From NCBI GenBank assembly GCA_023387985.1, contig JAEWHC010000004.1, positions 1-64,000 on the forward strand: a stretch of DNA of 64,000 nucleotides. Direction: 5' to 3'. The translations under genes were made by a program, and so were the position numbers. The notes beneath the pieces are model-generated. The model was not told where the DNA came from, ran no database searches, and saw only the letters and a list, made by a program, of their open reading frames with translations. The stretch is from Bacteroidota bacterium (GTDB lineage: Bacteria; Bacteroidota; Bacteroidia; Chitinophagales; Chitinophagaceae). How positions within the stretch are numbered: position 1 is the first letter of the stretch; each line of letters begins with the position of its first letter. This document shows positions 9,227 through 18,548 of this stretch, piece after piece.

Positions 9227-9949
9227 CTAAGCTTCCTCCTGCACGTCGGAGGTGATCATCCAGTAAAGACTGTGGCCGGCGGGCGAATTCAATCCGATTA
9301 CCGGGAACTGCTCAATGGTTGCTTCTTCATCCTGGATGGCATCATAAGCGGCTGACTTATCCGATCCGCTTACCAAAAGAACAATATTTTGTGCAGCGTT
9401 AATGAGCGGCAGCGTAAAGCTAATCCGGTACCGGTTCAGGGTCTCTACATATACGGAGCGTACCCCTTTTTCATCTTCACCGAGCAAAGGGCTATCTGGA
9501 AAAATGGATGCAATATGGCCATCGTCTCCCATCCCAAGAAAACAAATATCCACCTCCATTTCATTTCCGGCAATTTGCCGCAGTGTTTGCTCATATTCCA
9601 CCGCAGCTTCCTCAACCGGCAATTCCACATTTACCCGGAATACCCTGGAAGCATCCATCCGGATCAGTGAAAGGAAATTATTGATTGCCCTCAAGCTGTT
9701 GTTTTCTTCATCATTAAAATCTACATAGCGTTCATCGCTCCAGAAAAAATAGATTTTTTCCCATTCGATGACAGAAGTATATTCTTTTGAACTCAGGTAG
9801 AGGTACATCGCATCCGGCGTACTTCCACCTGACAAGGCCACAATGCATTTGCCTTTCCGGGCAATGGCTTCAGCACTAAGTCGCACAAACAGATTTGCCG
9901 CTGCCATTCCCAGACTGTCACGATCTTCGTAAATATTCGTTTTTTTCAT
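9227..9949 (-). CDS. pgl: 6-phosphogluconolactonase
   Basis: This 240-residue cytoplasmic enzyme hydrolyses 6-phosphogluconolactone to 6-phosphogluconate, step two of the oxidative pentose phosphate pathway. It is of the SugarP_isomerase/DevB type: phosphate-binding ALSGGSTP near residue 40, WSDERYV near residue 91, and the catalytic-region motif GMGDDGHIASIFP near residue 140. Length is normal. It lies 10 bases after zwf and is the last gene of the gnd-zwf-pgl operon, so all three oxidative steps are encoded together. Confidence 0.95.
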   Translation of the reverse strand: MKKTNIYEDRDSLGMAAANLFVRLSAEAIARKGKCIVALSGGSTPDAMYLYLSSKEYTSVIEWEKIYFFWSDERYVDFNDEENNSLRAINNFLSLIRMDASRVFRVNVELPVEEAAVEYEQTLRQIAGNEMEVDICFLGMGDDGHIASIFPDSPLLGEDEKGVRSVYVETLNRYRISFTLPLINAAQNIVLLVSGSDKSAAYDAIQDEEATIEQFPVIGLNSPAGHSLYWMITSDVQEEA

Positions 9950-9959
9950 AGCACCTTCA

Positions 9960-11465
9960 TTAACTCGTTAACGGCGACCACTCGTCGCCTTCAGATTCCA
10001 GCAGTTTGGCGGAAGAGCCAGGACCCGAAGAATTGGGTTTGTAATTGGGGAAGCCTGTTTCTAGGTTGTCCTGCCAGTAATTTAAAACCGGCATCACCAC
10101 TTTCCAGGCTTCCTCCACCTGGTCTGCCCGCATAAACAAGGTTGCATCCCCTTCAATCACATCCTGTAAAAGTGTTTGATAGGCATCGGCAACATGATTA
10201 TTGCCGTAAGCTTGTTGGTAGTCAAATACCATTTCAACAGGTGTAAGCCGCATGTCCGGTCCGGGCTCTTTGGCCTGGATTTGCAAGCGGATATTCATTT
10301 CCGGCTGAATATTAATAACCAGGTGATTTTGCTTCCACAAATCAATGTCCTGACCGCCAAAAGCCACATTCGGCACATCTTTAAATTCAATAACCACCTG
10401 GGTAATCTTTTCGGCAAGTCTTTTGCCGCTGCGCAAATAAAATGGAACACCATTCCATCGCCAGTTGTCGACAAATAATTTTAACGCAGCAAATGTTTCG
10501 GTATTGCTTTTGGTTTCTACATTTTTTTCCTTACGGTATGCGTCAATTTCGACACCATCTACAGCACCGCCGCTATATTGCCCCCGTACGGCATATTCTA
10601 TCACTTCAGCAGGCTTTATTTTGCGAACGGCCATCAGCACATCCCTGGTTTTATTGCGCACTTCATCTGCTTCAAAATCCGCAGGTGGCTCCATGGCAAT
10701 CATACACATAATCTGCAACACATGGTTTTGAATCATATCCCGCAACGCACCGCTCTTATCATAATACCCGCCCCTGCCTTCAATTCCAATACTTTCTGCC
10801 GCGGTAATTTGTACAGAATCAATAAAATTTCGGTTCCAAACCGGTTCAAAAACTGAATTGGCAAAACGGAAGGCCATTATATTTTGAACAGTCTCTTTTC
10901 CAAGATAGTGATCAATGCGGTAAAGTTGATGCTCCTTGTAATTTTTCAGGAGCGATCTATTGAGCGCTTTTGCGGTTTTCAAATCGGTTCCGAAAGGCTT
11001 TTCTATTACCAGTCGAAATAAGCTTTTGGTTTTTTCATCAGCTGTATCCGCAAGATTTGTCGCCGCCTGCCCAAATAAAGATGGTGGAATGGCCAGGTAA
11101 TGGATCACCGTGGCTCTGGGCGTTTTGGCTATAAAATCGACAGACAACTGAACAACCTCATCGTAAAGTTCTTTAGACGAAATATCCCCTTTTAAATATT
11201 CTATTCTTTTTGAGAAAGATTCCCATTCTGCGGCAGTGAACTTTTCTCCATCCTTATTGTATTTTTTTACGCCATCTTTCAACGAATTCACCAATTCCTC
11301 CCGGGATCCCAGGGATTTACCAATGCAAACAATAGTGAACCGCCTGTGAAGCCAGTTTCCGGTATGGAGGTTGTACAATGCGGGAATGAGTTTACGCTTT
11401 GTAAGATCTCCAGTACCGCCAAAAATGAATAACAAGGCGGGCTCACATATAGAACTTCGTTTCAT
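9960..11465 (-). CDS. zwf: Glucose-6-phosphate 1-dehydrogenase
   Basis: This 501-residue enzyme oxidises glucose-6-phosphate to 6-phosphogluconolactone and supplies NADPH. The coenzyme-binding fingerprint IFGGTGDLTKRKLIPALYNL is at the N-terminus, and the substrate-binding/active-site motif RIDHYLGKE lies near residue 183, with NHVLQIMCMIAMEPP downstream. Length is typical. It sits between gnd (54 bases upstream) and pgl (10 bases downstream) on the minus strand. No internal promoter is obvious. Confidence 0.97.
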   Translation of the reverse strand: MKRSSICEPALLFIFGGTGDLTKRKLIPALYNLHTGNWLHRRFTIVCIGKSLGSREELVNSLKDGVKKYNKDGEKFTAAEWESFSKRIEYLKGDISSKELYDEVVQLSVDFIAKTPRATVIHYLAIPPSLFGQAATNLADTADEKTKSLFRLVIEKPFGTDLKTAKALNRSLLKNYKEHQLYRIDHYLGKETVQNIMAFRFANSVFEPVWNRNFIDSVQITAAESIGIEGRGGYYDKSGALRDMIQNHVLQIMCMIAMEPPADFEADEVRNKTRDVLMAVRKIKPAEVIEYAVRGQYSGGAVDGVEIDAYRKEKNVETKSNTETFAALKLFVDNWRWNGVPFYLRSGKRLAEKITQVVIEFKDVPNVAFGGQDIDLWKQNHLVINIQPEMNIRLQIQAKEPGPDMRLTPVEMVFDYQQAYGNNHVADAYQTLLQDVIEGDATLFMRADQVEEAWKVVMPVLNYWQDNLETGFPNYKPNSSGPGSSAKLLESEGDEWSPLTS

Positions 11466-11519
11466 AATTCAACATTTAAATGGTCATTGCCGGTACATTC
11501 CAGATTATTACACCTGCTT

Positions 11520-12905
11520 TCAGAAATCCCAGTCCATGTAAAAATCACCTTCCATATCCACTCGCTTAAAGCCATGTGCACCAAAATAATCGCGCTGTGC
11601 CTGAATGAGGTTTGCAGCAAGCCACTTGCTTTTGAAAGATAGAAAATAATTGAAGCAGGCAGAATATCCCGGCAATGGAACTTCATTATCCACTCCATTT
11701 TTCAGCACTGCTTTCATTTGATGCCAGGGTTCGGCAACCATATTCAAAAAACCCTGATCTTTCAGCATAAAGCCTGTGTGCTTCAAGATCGGGATCATTT
11801 TCTGCAGCATAGCGGACCGGATAATACATCCACCGCGCCAGATTTTCGCTACTTCATGCAACTCGGTATTGAAACCATATGCTTCGGAAGCAACAGCAAT
11901 CATATGGAATCCCTGTGAATAGCTTAGCAAATAGCCGGCATACAACGCGGCCTCCAGGTCAGGTAATGAAAGATCCGGCTGGTTGATCGCGTCAGGAGAA
12001 TCTGTAATCATGCTGTTGATCTGCACCCTTTCATTTTTAAAAGAAGAAATGATACGTTGAATTACGGCAGCATCAATCGCCGGCACCGGGCAACCGATCT
12101 GGAATGCATCCTGGCTTGTCCATGACCCGGTACCTTTCTGCGCTGCCGCATCCAGAATACGGTCTACCAGCAACTTGCCTTCATGCTGCTGCTTCAATAC
12201 GGCTATGGTCACCTCCATCAAATAGGAATTCAGGCGGCCTTTATTCCATTCCCCGAAAGTTTTAACAATCTCTTCCCCTGACATTCCCATTGAACCTTTC
12301 ATCAGGTGCCAGGTTTCACTAATCAACTGCATCATGGAATATTCGATTCCATTATGAACCATTTTTACATAATGGCCAGCAGCGCCATTGCCCATATATG
12401 CGGTGCAGGGTTCATCAAATGCCCTGGCAGATACTTTCTCCAGCATTGGACCTATCCCCACATAAGCTTGTGCATCGCCCCCAGGCATAAGGCTGGCTCC
12501 ATGTCGGGCTCCTTCTTCCCCCCCACTAATGCCCATTCCCATAAAATGCACCGATTTTTTTTGCATCCTTTCCGCTCTTGCCATTGTATCCCGGAAAAAA
12601 GAATTTCCACTATCTACCACAATATCTTCAACCCCAAGCAGCGGTTCAAGATCGTTTAGCACATAATCCACCACTTTTCCGGCAGGTACCAGTAACACAA
12701 TCTTTCTTGGCGTTTTCAAAACATTAAGAAATGCTGTCAGGTCTGAATACGCTACCGAACGGCCTTGCAGCCCGGTGTTCATAACCTGTACCTGTGTAGC
12801 ATCCTTATCGTAGCCGGTTGCACTAAAACCCTTATCAAGCATATTGAGCAGAAAATTGCTTCCCATTGTTCCTAAACCAATAACTCCAAATTCATATTCT
12901 GCCAT
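11520..12905 (-). CDS. gnd: 6-phosphogluconate dehydrogenase, decarboxylating
   Basis: This 461-residue enzyme oxidatively decarboxylates 6-phosphogluconate to ribulose-5-phosphate. The Rossmann motif GVIGLGTMGSNFLLNML starts at residue 6; the catalytic segment KMVHNGIEYSMMQLISE carries the active-site Lys and the HNGIEY signature, and SGGEEGARHGASLMPGG is the conserved substrate region. The open frame continues 66 residues upstream, but only the ATG with complement ending at 12905 gives the usual N-terminus and length. It is the first gene of the operon with zwf and pgl. I see no clear promoter in the 295-base gap to the divergent GMC gene. Confidence 0.96.
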   Translation of the reverse strand: MAEYEFGVIGLGTMGSNFLLNMLDKGFSATGYDKDATQVQVMNTGLQGRSVAYSDLTAFLNVLKTPRKIVLLVPAGKVVDYVLNDLEPLLGVEDIVVDSGNSFFRDTMARAERMQKKSVHFMGMGISGGEEGARHGASLMPGGDAQAYVGIGPMLEKVSARAFDEPCTAYMGNGAAGHYVKMVHNGIEYSMMQLISETWHLMKGSMGMSGEEIVKTFGEWNKGRLNSYLMEVTIAVLKQQHEGKLLVDRILDAAAQKGTGSWTSQDAFQIGCPVPAIDAAVIQRIISSFKNERVQINSMITDSPDAINQPDLSLPDLEAALYAGYLLSYSQGFHMIAVASEAYGFNTELHEVAKIWRGGCIIRSAMLQKMIPILKHTGFMLKDQGFLNMVAEPWHQMKAVLKNGVDNEVPLPGYSACFNYFLSFKSKWLAANLIQAQRDYFGAHGFKRVDMEGDFYMDWDF

Positions 12906-13200
12906 GACTAAAAAATTACGAACAACTAAAATATTAAATAGAAACTGATCGGAGGCAATCCGGCTGGTAAAATTGGGTTGTTTGAGGGCAATTCGGAGCA
13001 CAAGGACTAAAATCCAGCCGCAATTTTTCCGGATGCGCAAATGCTGGAACGAAAAATGGAGAGTTGAGCCGGCGTTGATCCATTTTTTAGGATTGGAAAG
13101 CACTTAATGGTATTTTGTAGAAATGTGCTGGTAAGGTTAGTCGCGATTTTCATAATAATTGGCCGGTTCATTGTACTTTGCCAAAATTATCTGAGCAGAT
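12906..13200. other. Divergent intergenic region gnd / GMC oxidoreductase
   Basis: This 295-base gap should hold promoters for both directions. On the plus strand TACTTTG at 13174-13180 resembles the -7 box but with one base less than TAnnTTTG. I found no exact match on the minus strand. No RNA gene or repeat is seen. Confidence 0.35.
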
Positions 13201-14883
13201 ATGGAGAATGTTTTTGATGCTATAGTGATTGGTTCAGGGATCAGTGGCGGATGGGCGGCCAAAGAACTGTGCGAAGCCGGCTTAAAAACGCTGGTTCTCG
13301 AAAGAGGAAGACTTGTTGAGCATATTAAGGATTACCCGACTGCTACCAGGCATCCCTGGGAATTTCCCCACCGGGGCAAATTGCCACTAAAAGTACAACA
13401 GGATGATCCTGTAGTCAACCGATGTTATGCCTATGGCGAAGCAACCGAGCAATTTTTTGTAAAAGACCGGGAGCATCCTTACATCCAGGAGAAGCCCTTT
13501 GACTGGATCCGTGGTTACCAGGTTGGAGGAAAGAGCCTGCTTTGGGCCAGGCAAACCCAGCGTTGGAGTAAATACGATTTTGCAGGTCCTGCCCGCGATG
13601 GCTTCGCCATTCCCTGGCCGGTGGATTATGATGAAATGGCGCCCTGGTACAGTTATGTGGAAAAATTCGCAGGAATAAGCGGCAGCAAACAAGGTGTTGA
13701 CACGCTGCCGGATGGCGAATTTTTGCCGCCCTGGCAAATGAATTGCGTGGAAGAAACGATGGCTGCAAAGATCCGGTCGGCCTATCCCGGACGATATGTA
13801 ATGATTGGCAGTTGTGCCCACCTAACCGAACCCCAGGAAGTACACCTGAAGATGGGCCGGGGTAAATGCCAGGCCCGCACGCTTTGCGAAAGAGGATGTC
13901 CGTTTGGTGGATATTTCAGCAGCAATTCGGCTACGTTACCTGCCGCAGGGCTTACAGGAAATCTCACTTTGCGTCCCAATTCGGTAGTACATTCCCTCAT
14001 TTTTGATGAACAAAAACAACGGGCAAGTGGTGTAAGGGTTATAGATGCCCATAGCGGTAAAGCAATGGAATATTTCGCAAAGGTCATTTTCGTAAATGCC
14101 TCCACGTTAAACTCCAACCTTATACTCCTCAATTCAAAATCAAGCCGTTTTCCGGAAGGATTGGGAAATGATCATGGTATTCTTGGCAAATATGTTTGCT
14201 TTCATAATTACCGTGGCACCCTGAATGTCAGTATCGACGGGCCCATGGATAAATATTATTTCGGGCGCAGGCCAACACAGGTGATGATGCCCAATTTCAG
14301 GAATGTGCACAAGCAGGAAACTGATTTTTTGCGGGGATACATGGTGCATTTTGGCGCTTATCGCGCAAGCTACGGGAGTGGAAATGGAATTGGAACATCT
14401 TTTAAAACGGGAACAACGGAGCCGGGAGGCTGGTTTGTAAGTATGATGATGCAGGGAGAGACCATCCCCATGGAAGAAAACCGGGTTTACCTGAGTGGGG
14501 ATCAACAGGACAAGTGGGGAATGCCCTTACTGGTAACTGATATCGGCTATACCGAAAACGATGAAAAAGTATTGGCTGATTTTCTTGAACAGGGTAAAGA
14601 AATGCTGGAAATAGCAGGAGCAACTCATGTGAATCCGCAAGATACCCGCCAGGCGCCGGGACTTGATATTCACGAAATGGGCGGCATCCGCATGGGTAAT
14701 GATCCAAAGACATCCATACTAAACCGTTGGAACCAGGTGCACAGCTGCAAAAATGTTTTTGTAACCGATGGAAGTTGCATGGTTTCCACGTCCACGCAAA
14801 ATCCTTCCTTAACTTACATGGCTATAACGGCAAGAGCAGCTCATCATGCCATAGAAGAACTTAAAAAGCAAAATCTCGGGTAA
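13201..14883 (+). CDS. GMC-family FAD-dependent oxidoreductase
   Basis: This 560-residue flavoprotein belongs to the glucose-methanol-choline family, which oxidises alcohol groups of sugars or related compounds. The N-terminal FAD motif IVIGSGISGGWAAKELCEAG and the following VLERGR are clear. The C-terminal domain has the catalytic His region HEMGGIRMG near residue 493 and the closing QNPSLTYMAITARAAHHA. The Cys-rich insert (CQARTLCERGCPFGG, about residues 223-237) is common in the bacterial subgroup. It has no signal peptide, so it probably acts in the cytoplasm. The DUF1569 gene follows after one base, which suggests coupled translation. The substrate is not evident. Confidence 0.92.
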   Translation: MENVFDAIVIGSGISGGWAAKELCEAGLKTLVLERGRLVEHIKDYPTATRHPWEFPHRGKLPLKVQQDDPVVNRCYAYGEATEQFFVKDREHPYIQEKPFDWIRGYQVGGKSLLWARQTQRWSKYDFAGPARDGFAIPWPVDYDEMAPWYSYVEKFAGISGSKQGVDTLPDGEFLPPWQMNCVEETMAAKIRSAYPGRYVMIGSCAHLTEPQEVHLKMGRGKCQARTLCERGCPFGGYFSSNSATLPAAGLTGNLTLRPNSVVHSLIFDEQKQRASGVRVIDAHSGKAMEYFAKVIFVNASTLNSNLILLNSKSSRFPEGLGNDHGILGKYVCFHNYRGTLNVSIDGPMDKYYFGRRPTQVMMPNFRNVHKQETDFLRGYMVHFGAYRASYGSGNGIGTSFKTGTTEPGGWFVSMMMQGETIPMEENRVYLSGDQQDKWGMPLLVTDIGYTENDEKVLADFLEQGKEMLEIAGATHVNPQDTRQAPGLDIHEMGGIRMGNDPKTSILNRWNQVHSCKNVFVTDGSCMVSTSTQNPSLTYMAITARAAHHAIEELKKQNLG

Positions 14884-14884
14884 T

Positions 14885-15340
14885 ATGGAAAAAATATTTA
14901 ACTCAGGTGAGATGAATGTCATCATCAACCGACTCAGCAATCTCCGGCCGGATGCCCAGCCCAAATGGGGCAAAATGAATGTAGCCCAAATGCTGGCACA
15001 CCTAAACATAGCTTACGAAACCATTTTTGAACCCGAAAAATATCCCCGGCCAAATGGGCTAATGAAATACGTTATGCGATGGTTTGTGAAGCCTGTTGTC
15101 ACTGGCCCGGAAAACTATAAAAGGAATTCTAAAACAGCATCTTTTTTTATCGTTAGTCCTCAGCAAGATTTTGAGAAACAGCGCAGCAACCTCATAGCCA
15201 ATATTCATAAAGTATTGGATCTTGGTGAAGTTCATTTTCACAACAAAGAATCCCATTCTTTTGGGAAGCTTACGGCGGCTGAATGGAGCAACATGCTGTT
15301 CAAACATCTGGATCATCATTTAAATCAATTTGGCGTTTAA
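14885..15340 (+). CDS. DUF1569 / DinB-like four-helix protein
   Basis: A 151-residue protein that I read as DUF1569, part of the DinB/YfiT-like four-helix metal-binding superfamily. Supporting stretches are WGKMNVAQMLAHLNIAY near the N-terminus, with one candidate metal His, and SNMLFKHLDHHLNQFGV at the C-terminus with several more. Members are thought to act as thiol-dependent transferases or hydrolases, but no function is established for this branch. It follows the GMC gene after one base and is almost certainly co-transcribed with it; the two may serve one small-molecule pathway. Confidence 0.8.
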   Translation: MEKIFNSGEMNVIINRLSNLRPDAQPKWGKMNVAQMLAHLNIAYETIFEPEKYPRPNGLMKYVMRWFVKPVVTGPENYKRNSKTASFFIVSPQQDFEKQRSNLIANIHKVLDLGEVHFHNKESHSFGKLTAAEWSNMLFKHLDHHLNQFGV

Positions 15341-15378
15341 CTCATTTCGGTGCGTTGCCGGTTGCCTGTACCGGTTAC

Positions 15379-16722
15379 TTAAAGAGCCAATCCCCCCTTC
15401 CCCGAATACAATTTCAATTTATCCTTCAGTTTAACCTCCACAACCGTCATATATTCATCGGCGCAGGAAAGGGGAACATCGATGTAAATGAGTCCGGGAA
15501 CCGGGCTCCAGGAAATTTTTCCGACCACTTTGAAATTGAGTTTTTCCCCACAACCAAGAACCCGCACTTCTTCAATTTCGTTCATCAATCCCTTAATCGT
15601 TATTTGCCCCGTTTGCCCCTGGGCCAGGAACAGAAAAAAACTTGTGGAATCTTTTGAAATGGTGGATGGTCCAAAGAAATGGCCTTGTGGCAATCCGGCC
15701 CTGGTGCCAAAAATCGCTCTTTCATGTTTGCGGTTCCACTTTCCCAATGCTTTCAACACATGCACTTCTTCCTCTGGTATGATTCCATCTTCCCTTGGCC
15801 CTATATCCAACAACATATTTCCACCATTGCTAATTGCATCGGCGAATATGGAAATTACCTCGTAAGGGGTTTTCCAGTTGGTATCTGTTGGTACATATCC
15901 CCAATTGGAATTGATGGTCATGCACAATTCCCACCAGCGGAATTCAGGGCGGGTAACCGGAAAATTCTGCTCCGGGGTTTCATAATCGCCGTATCCCATT
16001 AACCGGCCGTTAATAATCGCCCCTGGTTTTTTTGCTAAAATTTCCCCGCGGATTGCTTTGGCCTGCCATTCTTCAGCACTATGCTCCCAATCTCCATCAA
16101 ACCACCAAAGGTCAGGGTTGTACCTGTTCAATACCTCCCGGATCTGGTTTCTGTTAAACCGCGAAAAGTCAGCCCAAAGCTTGGGATGATCAGCAATTTT
16201 ATACCTGCTGCTGTCGCGGTAAAACCCCGGGTAATCATCACGACTCCAGTCGATCAGCGAATAATAGGCTCCTGCTTTAATGCCTTTCAGGCGGATGGCA
16301 TTAAAAAATGGTTCCAAAAGGTCTCTTTTGGCCGGGGTGTTGCGCACCACATCATAGTGTTTTTCCGCAGTAGTCCATAAGGCCAGGCCATCGTGATGTT
16401 TGGTTGTTACCACGGCATATTTTGCTCCCGATTCGGCAATCAGGTCCGCCCATGCCTGCGGATCGTAGTTGGAAGCGGTGAAGCGCCGCATTTGCTCCAT
16501 GTATTTGTTGTACGGAACATCCCGGTTATGAAAACTCCAGCTTTCCGTAACCCCATCCACCGCGTACATGCCCCAGTGTATGAAAATACCCAGTTTCGCG
16601 TCTTCAAACCATTCCATTTTTTCACGGATGCTTTCCGGGTCAATTTGTTTTTGACCAACACCACCCACTGGAAAACCAATAACAAGCAAAATGAGCAGCA
16701 AACCAAATGCATATCTTTTCAT
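15379..16722 (-). CDS. Exported α-L-fucosidase, GH29 family
   Basis: A 447-residue glycosidase with a signal peptide (MKRYAFGLLLILLVIGFPVGGVG). I chose the ATG with complement ending at 16722 because it opens this signal; ten more residues are possible upstream. GH29 hallmarks are FEDAKLGIFIHWGMYAV, KYAVVTTKHHDGLALW and LNRYNPDLWWFDGDWE, where the Asp after WWF is the expected nucleophile. It should remove terminal α-linked fucose from glycans in the periplasm. It lies 59 bases downstream of the ATP-grasp gene on the same strand, but content suggests a separate role. Confidence 0.9.
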   Translation of the reverse strand: MKRYAFGLLLILLVIGFPVGGVGQKQIDPESIREKMEWFEDAKLGIFIHWGMYAVDGVTESWSFHNRDVPYNKYMEQMRRFTASNYDPQAWADLIAESGAKYAVVTTKHHDGLALWTTAEKHYDVVRNTPAKRDLLEPFFNAIRLKGIKAGAYYSLIDWSRDDYPGFYRDSSRYKIADHPKLWADFSRFNRNQIREVLNRYNPDLWWFDGDWEHSAEEWQAKAIRGEILAKKPGAIINGRLMGYGDYETPEQNFPVTRPEFRWWELCMTINSNWGYVPTDTNWKTPYEVISIFADAISNGGNMLLDIGPREDGIIPEEEVHVLKALGKWNRKHERAIFGTRAGLPQGHFFGPSTISKDSTSFFLFLAQGQTGQITIKGLMNEIEEVRVLGCGEKLNFKVVGKISWSPVPGLIYIDVPLSCADEYMTVVEVKLKDKLKLYSGKGGLAL

Positions 16723-16781
16723 AGCATCAAAGAAAACCAAAAAAAGCAGCAATGCAGAATACTAAATTGGATAAAATGTAT

Positions 16782-17696
16782 TTACATTCCCGAAAGATAG
16801 GACGCGATGGCAGCTGCAATAGGTTGTCCGGTACCGGATTCATAAAAACTGAATGCCGGGCTTGGATTCACCTCAAAACAGAACCATTCTCCCCCATCTG
16901 TTTTGTATAGATCAATGCCGGCTAAGGGGAGATCCATTGTTTTGGATAATTTAAAACAGGCTTTTTCAATTTCCGGCGGGAGCGTTGAAGCTTCCAGTTC
17001 AACATGCGCATTTTCCTTTTTTGCATAACGGTAATCCACAGCGTGGGAATGGATGATTGTCGTAAAGATTCTGCTTCCGGCAACATGAACCCGGTAATTG
17101 ATCCCATTCAATTTTTTCTGAAATAAAACCGGGCAAGCGGCAATTGAACGCTTGCTGAAAGGATCACCATATGTATGAACAATGCTGCGAATGCCACTGG
17201 CGCTTTTAAATATTAACGTTCCCTGTTTATTCAGGTAGGCTTCAAGGGATTCCTGTTTATTTGTGACCAAACTGTCCGGTGTTTTCAGGCCGCATTGCTG
17301 GATCATCAACATTTGGTACAATTTACTGCCATTGCCCGCCATTGGCCGGTTATGATTCATAACGCGGACGGGTAACAATTCCATTAAGTTTTGAAAGGAG
17401 TCGTATTTGTTTCGCAACGCTGTGTACTCGTTGCTGTTTTTGTCTAAATCTTTATAAGCCGAAGAAATAGAAAAATCTATTGCCCGATTGTAAATGCCGG
17501 TAATATCAGAAAGGTTATAACTTTTTTCACCAAAAGAGATTTCACCGGTTATTTTGCCTGCCACCATGGAATATTCCAGGTAAAGGGAATGAAGATTTTT
17601 ATAAAAAAACATTTCAAATGGCACCTTTTGCTTTTCAAGTGCATCGGCTATAAAGGCTACCGGTGCTTCAGCGGGAAGAGCGCTTAAAATGACCAT
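16782..17696 (-). CDS. ATP-grasp ligase, RimK/graspetide-synthetase-like
   Basis: A 304-residue soluble ATP-grasp protein. The N-terminal third is a small Rossmann-like pre-domain (MVILSALPAEAPVAF). The ATP-binding part shows SKLYQMLMIQQCGLKTPDS, the nucleotide Lys in LIFKSASGIRS, and the metal-binding end AGIDLYK and FEVNPSP (E275, N277), so it looks catalytically intact. Such enzymes join a carboxylate to an amine, hydroxyl or thiol; the closest types by layout are RimK and graspetide (ω-ester/amide peptide) synthetases. It follows a truncated ATP-grasp-like gene after one base and ends a four-gene operon with a subtilisin-like peptidase. A modifying role on a peptide or protein is inference; the substrate is unknown. 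Confidence 0.82.
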   Translation of the reverse strand: MVILSALPAEAPVAFIADALEKQKVPFEMFFYKNLHSLYLEYSMVAGKITGEISFGEKSYNLSDITGIYNRAIDFSISSAYKDLDKNSNEYTALRNKYDSFQNLMELLPVRVMNHNRPMAGNGSKLYQMLMIQQCGLKTPDSLVTNKQESLEAYLNKQGTLIFKSASGIRSIVHTYGDPFSKRSIAACPVLFQKKLNGINYRVHVAGSRIFTTIIHSHAVDYRYAKKENAHVELEASTLPPEIEKACFKLSKTMDLPLAGIDLYKTDGGEWFCFEVNPSPAFSFYESGTGQPIAAAIASYLSGM

Positions 17697-17697
17697 T

Positions 17698-18450
17698 CTA
17701 AAGGGATTGTGACTGTGAAATTAATTTCTGTATATACTGAATAAAACCAGGAACAAATGAATTTACCACCGGCATAGTATGGCAGTAATGAATCTGGATC
17801 AACCTTGTTGCGGGATCCCTGGATAGACCAACTACGCTAAACTTCAGCTTGATCATTCTTTGAAACCGCAAAAGCAAAGCTTTATCTTCCTCTTTTAAAA
17901 TGGCAGTTCCAAAAATATTCCCGTCATGCACAATAAACTCATGGGAAGCAGCAGAATGGCTATTGGATATGGACAATTTCCCGTCCGGGTAATGCAGCAA
18001 TTCAGCATGATGTAATCCGCATTGCTGGGCATATTTGATCACCAATACATCCGGTAGCATTTTTCCTGTCCATTCTTCGGGGGAAGCCCGGTTAAACAAC
18101 TGCTTATCATCCAGTATGGTAAGCATGGCAAGGAATATAGCATTCCATTCCGCCATCACATAAGCAATATCGCTATCAATGAAAGTTCTGAAATTTGTTT
18201 CATCAAAGAAAGACAAATGATTGATAAGCAATTTGACTTTCCTGCTATCAATCCGTACCCCTTTTTTCCTGCTTTGTAAAATAAAGTAATGACCTTCGTC
18301 CGGGTTTTCTTTCAGGTATATTTCAACATCAAAATCGTTGATCAGATCTTTTTCATAAACGAAATAATAATCAACTGCAGCAGATGCCAACAGCTGTTGG
18401 TAAAATAGACCCGATGTAAAATCATCTGCCCGTAAAAAAATCAGTACCAT
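17698..18450 (-). CDS. Degenerate ATP-grasp-like protein (partner of the neighbouring ligase)
   Basis: A 250-residue protein of no family I can name with certainty. Its start MVLIFLRADDFTSGL and the later PDVLVIKYAQQCGL resemble the pre-domain and first ATP-grasp helix of graspetide-type ligases, and of the next gene (MVILSALPAE, MLMIQQCGL). The nucleotide Lys loop and the C-terminal E-x-N metal motif are absent: after HDGNIFGTAILKEEDK the chain ends in a short β-strand region. I infer a non-catalytic paralogue or partner subunit. Start choice is uncertain: ATGs with complements ending at 18450, 18456 and 18474 are in frame; 18450 aligns best with the neighbour. It overlaps nothing and is one base from the ATP-grasp gene. 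Confidence 0.6.
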   Translation of the reverse strand: MVLIFLRADDFTSGLFYQQLLASAAVDYYFVYEKDLINDFDVEIYLKENPDEGHYFILQSRKKGVRIDSRKVKLLINHLSFFDETNFRTFIDSDIAYVMAEWNAIFLAMLTILDDKQLFNRASPEEWTGKMLPDVLVIKYAQQCGLHHAELLHYPDGKLSISNSHSAASHEFIVHDGNIFGTAILKEEDKALLLRFQRMIKLKFSVVGLSRDPATRLIQIHYCHTMPVVNSFVPGFIQYIQKLISQSQSL

Positions 18451-18548
18451 AATCATTGAAGGCCGGCAGGCCATAGTTCAAAAGCCATTTTGGCTACACA
18501 CTGGATTGTCCTATAGTCCTGCCAGCCCCTAAGTTTTAAAAAACGTTA

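Noticed and set aside
12906..13103. 66-residue N-terminal extension of gnd
   Set aside because: The Rossmann motif must start near the N-terminus in this family; the ATG at 12905 gives the usual length.
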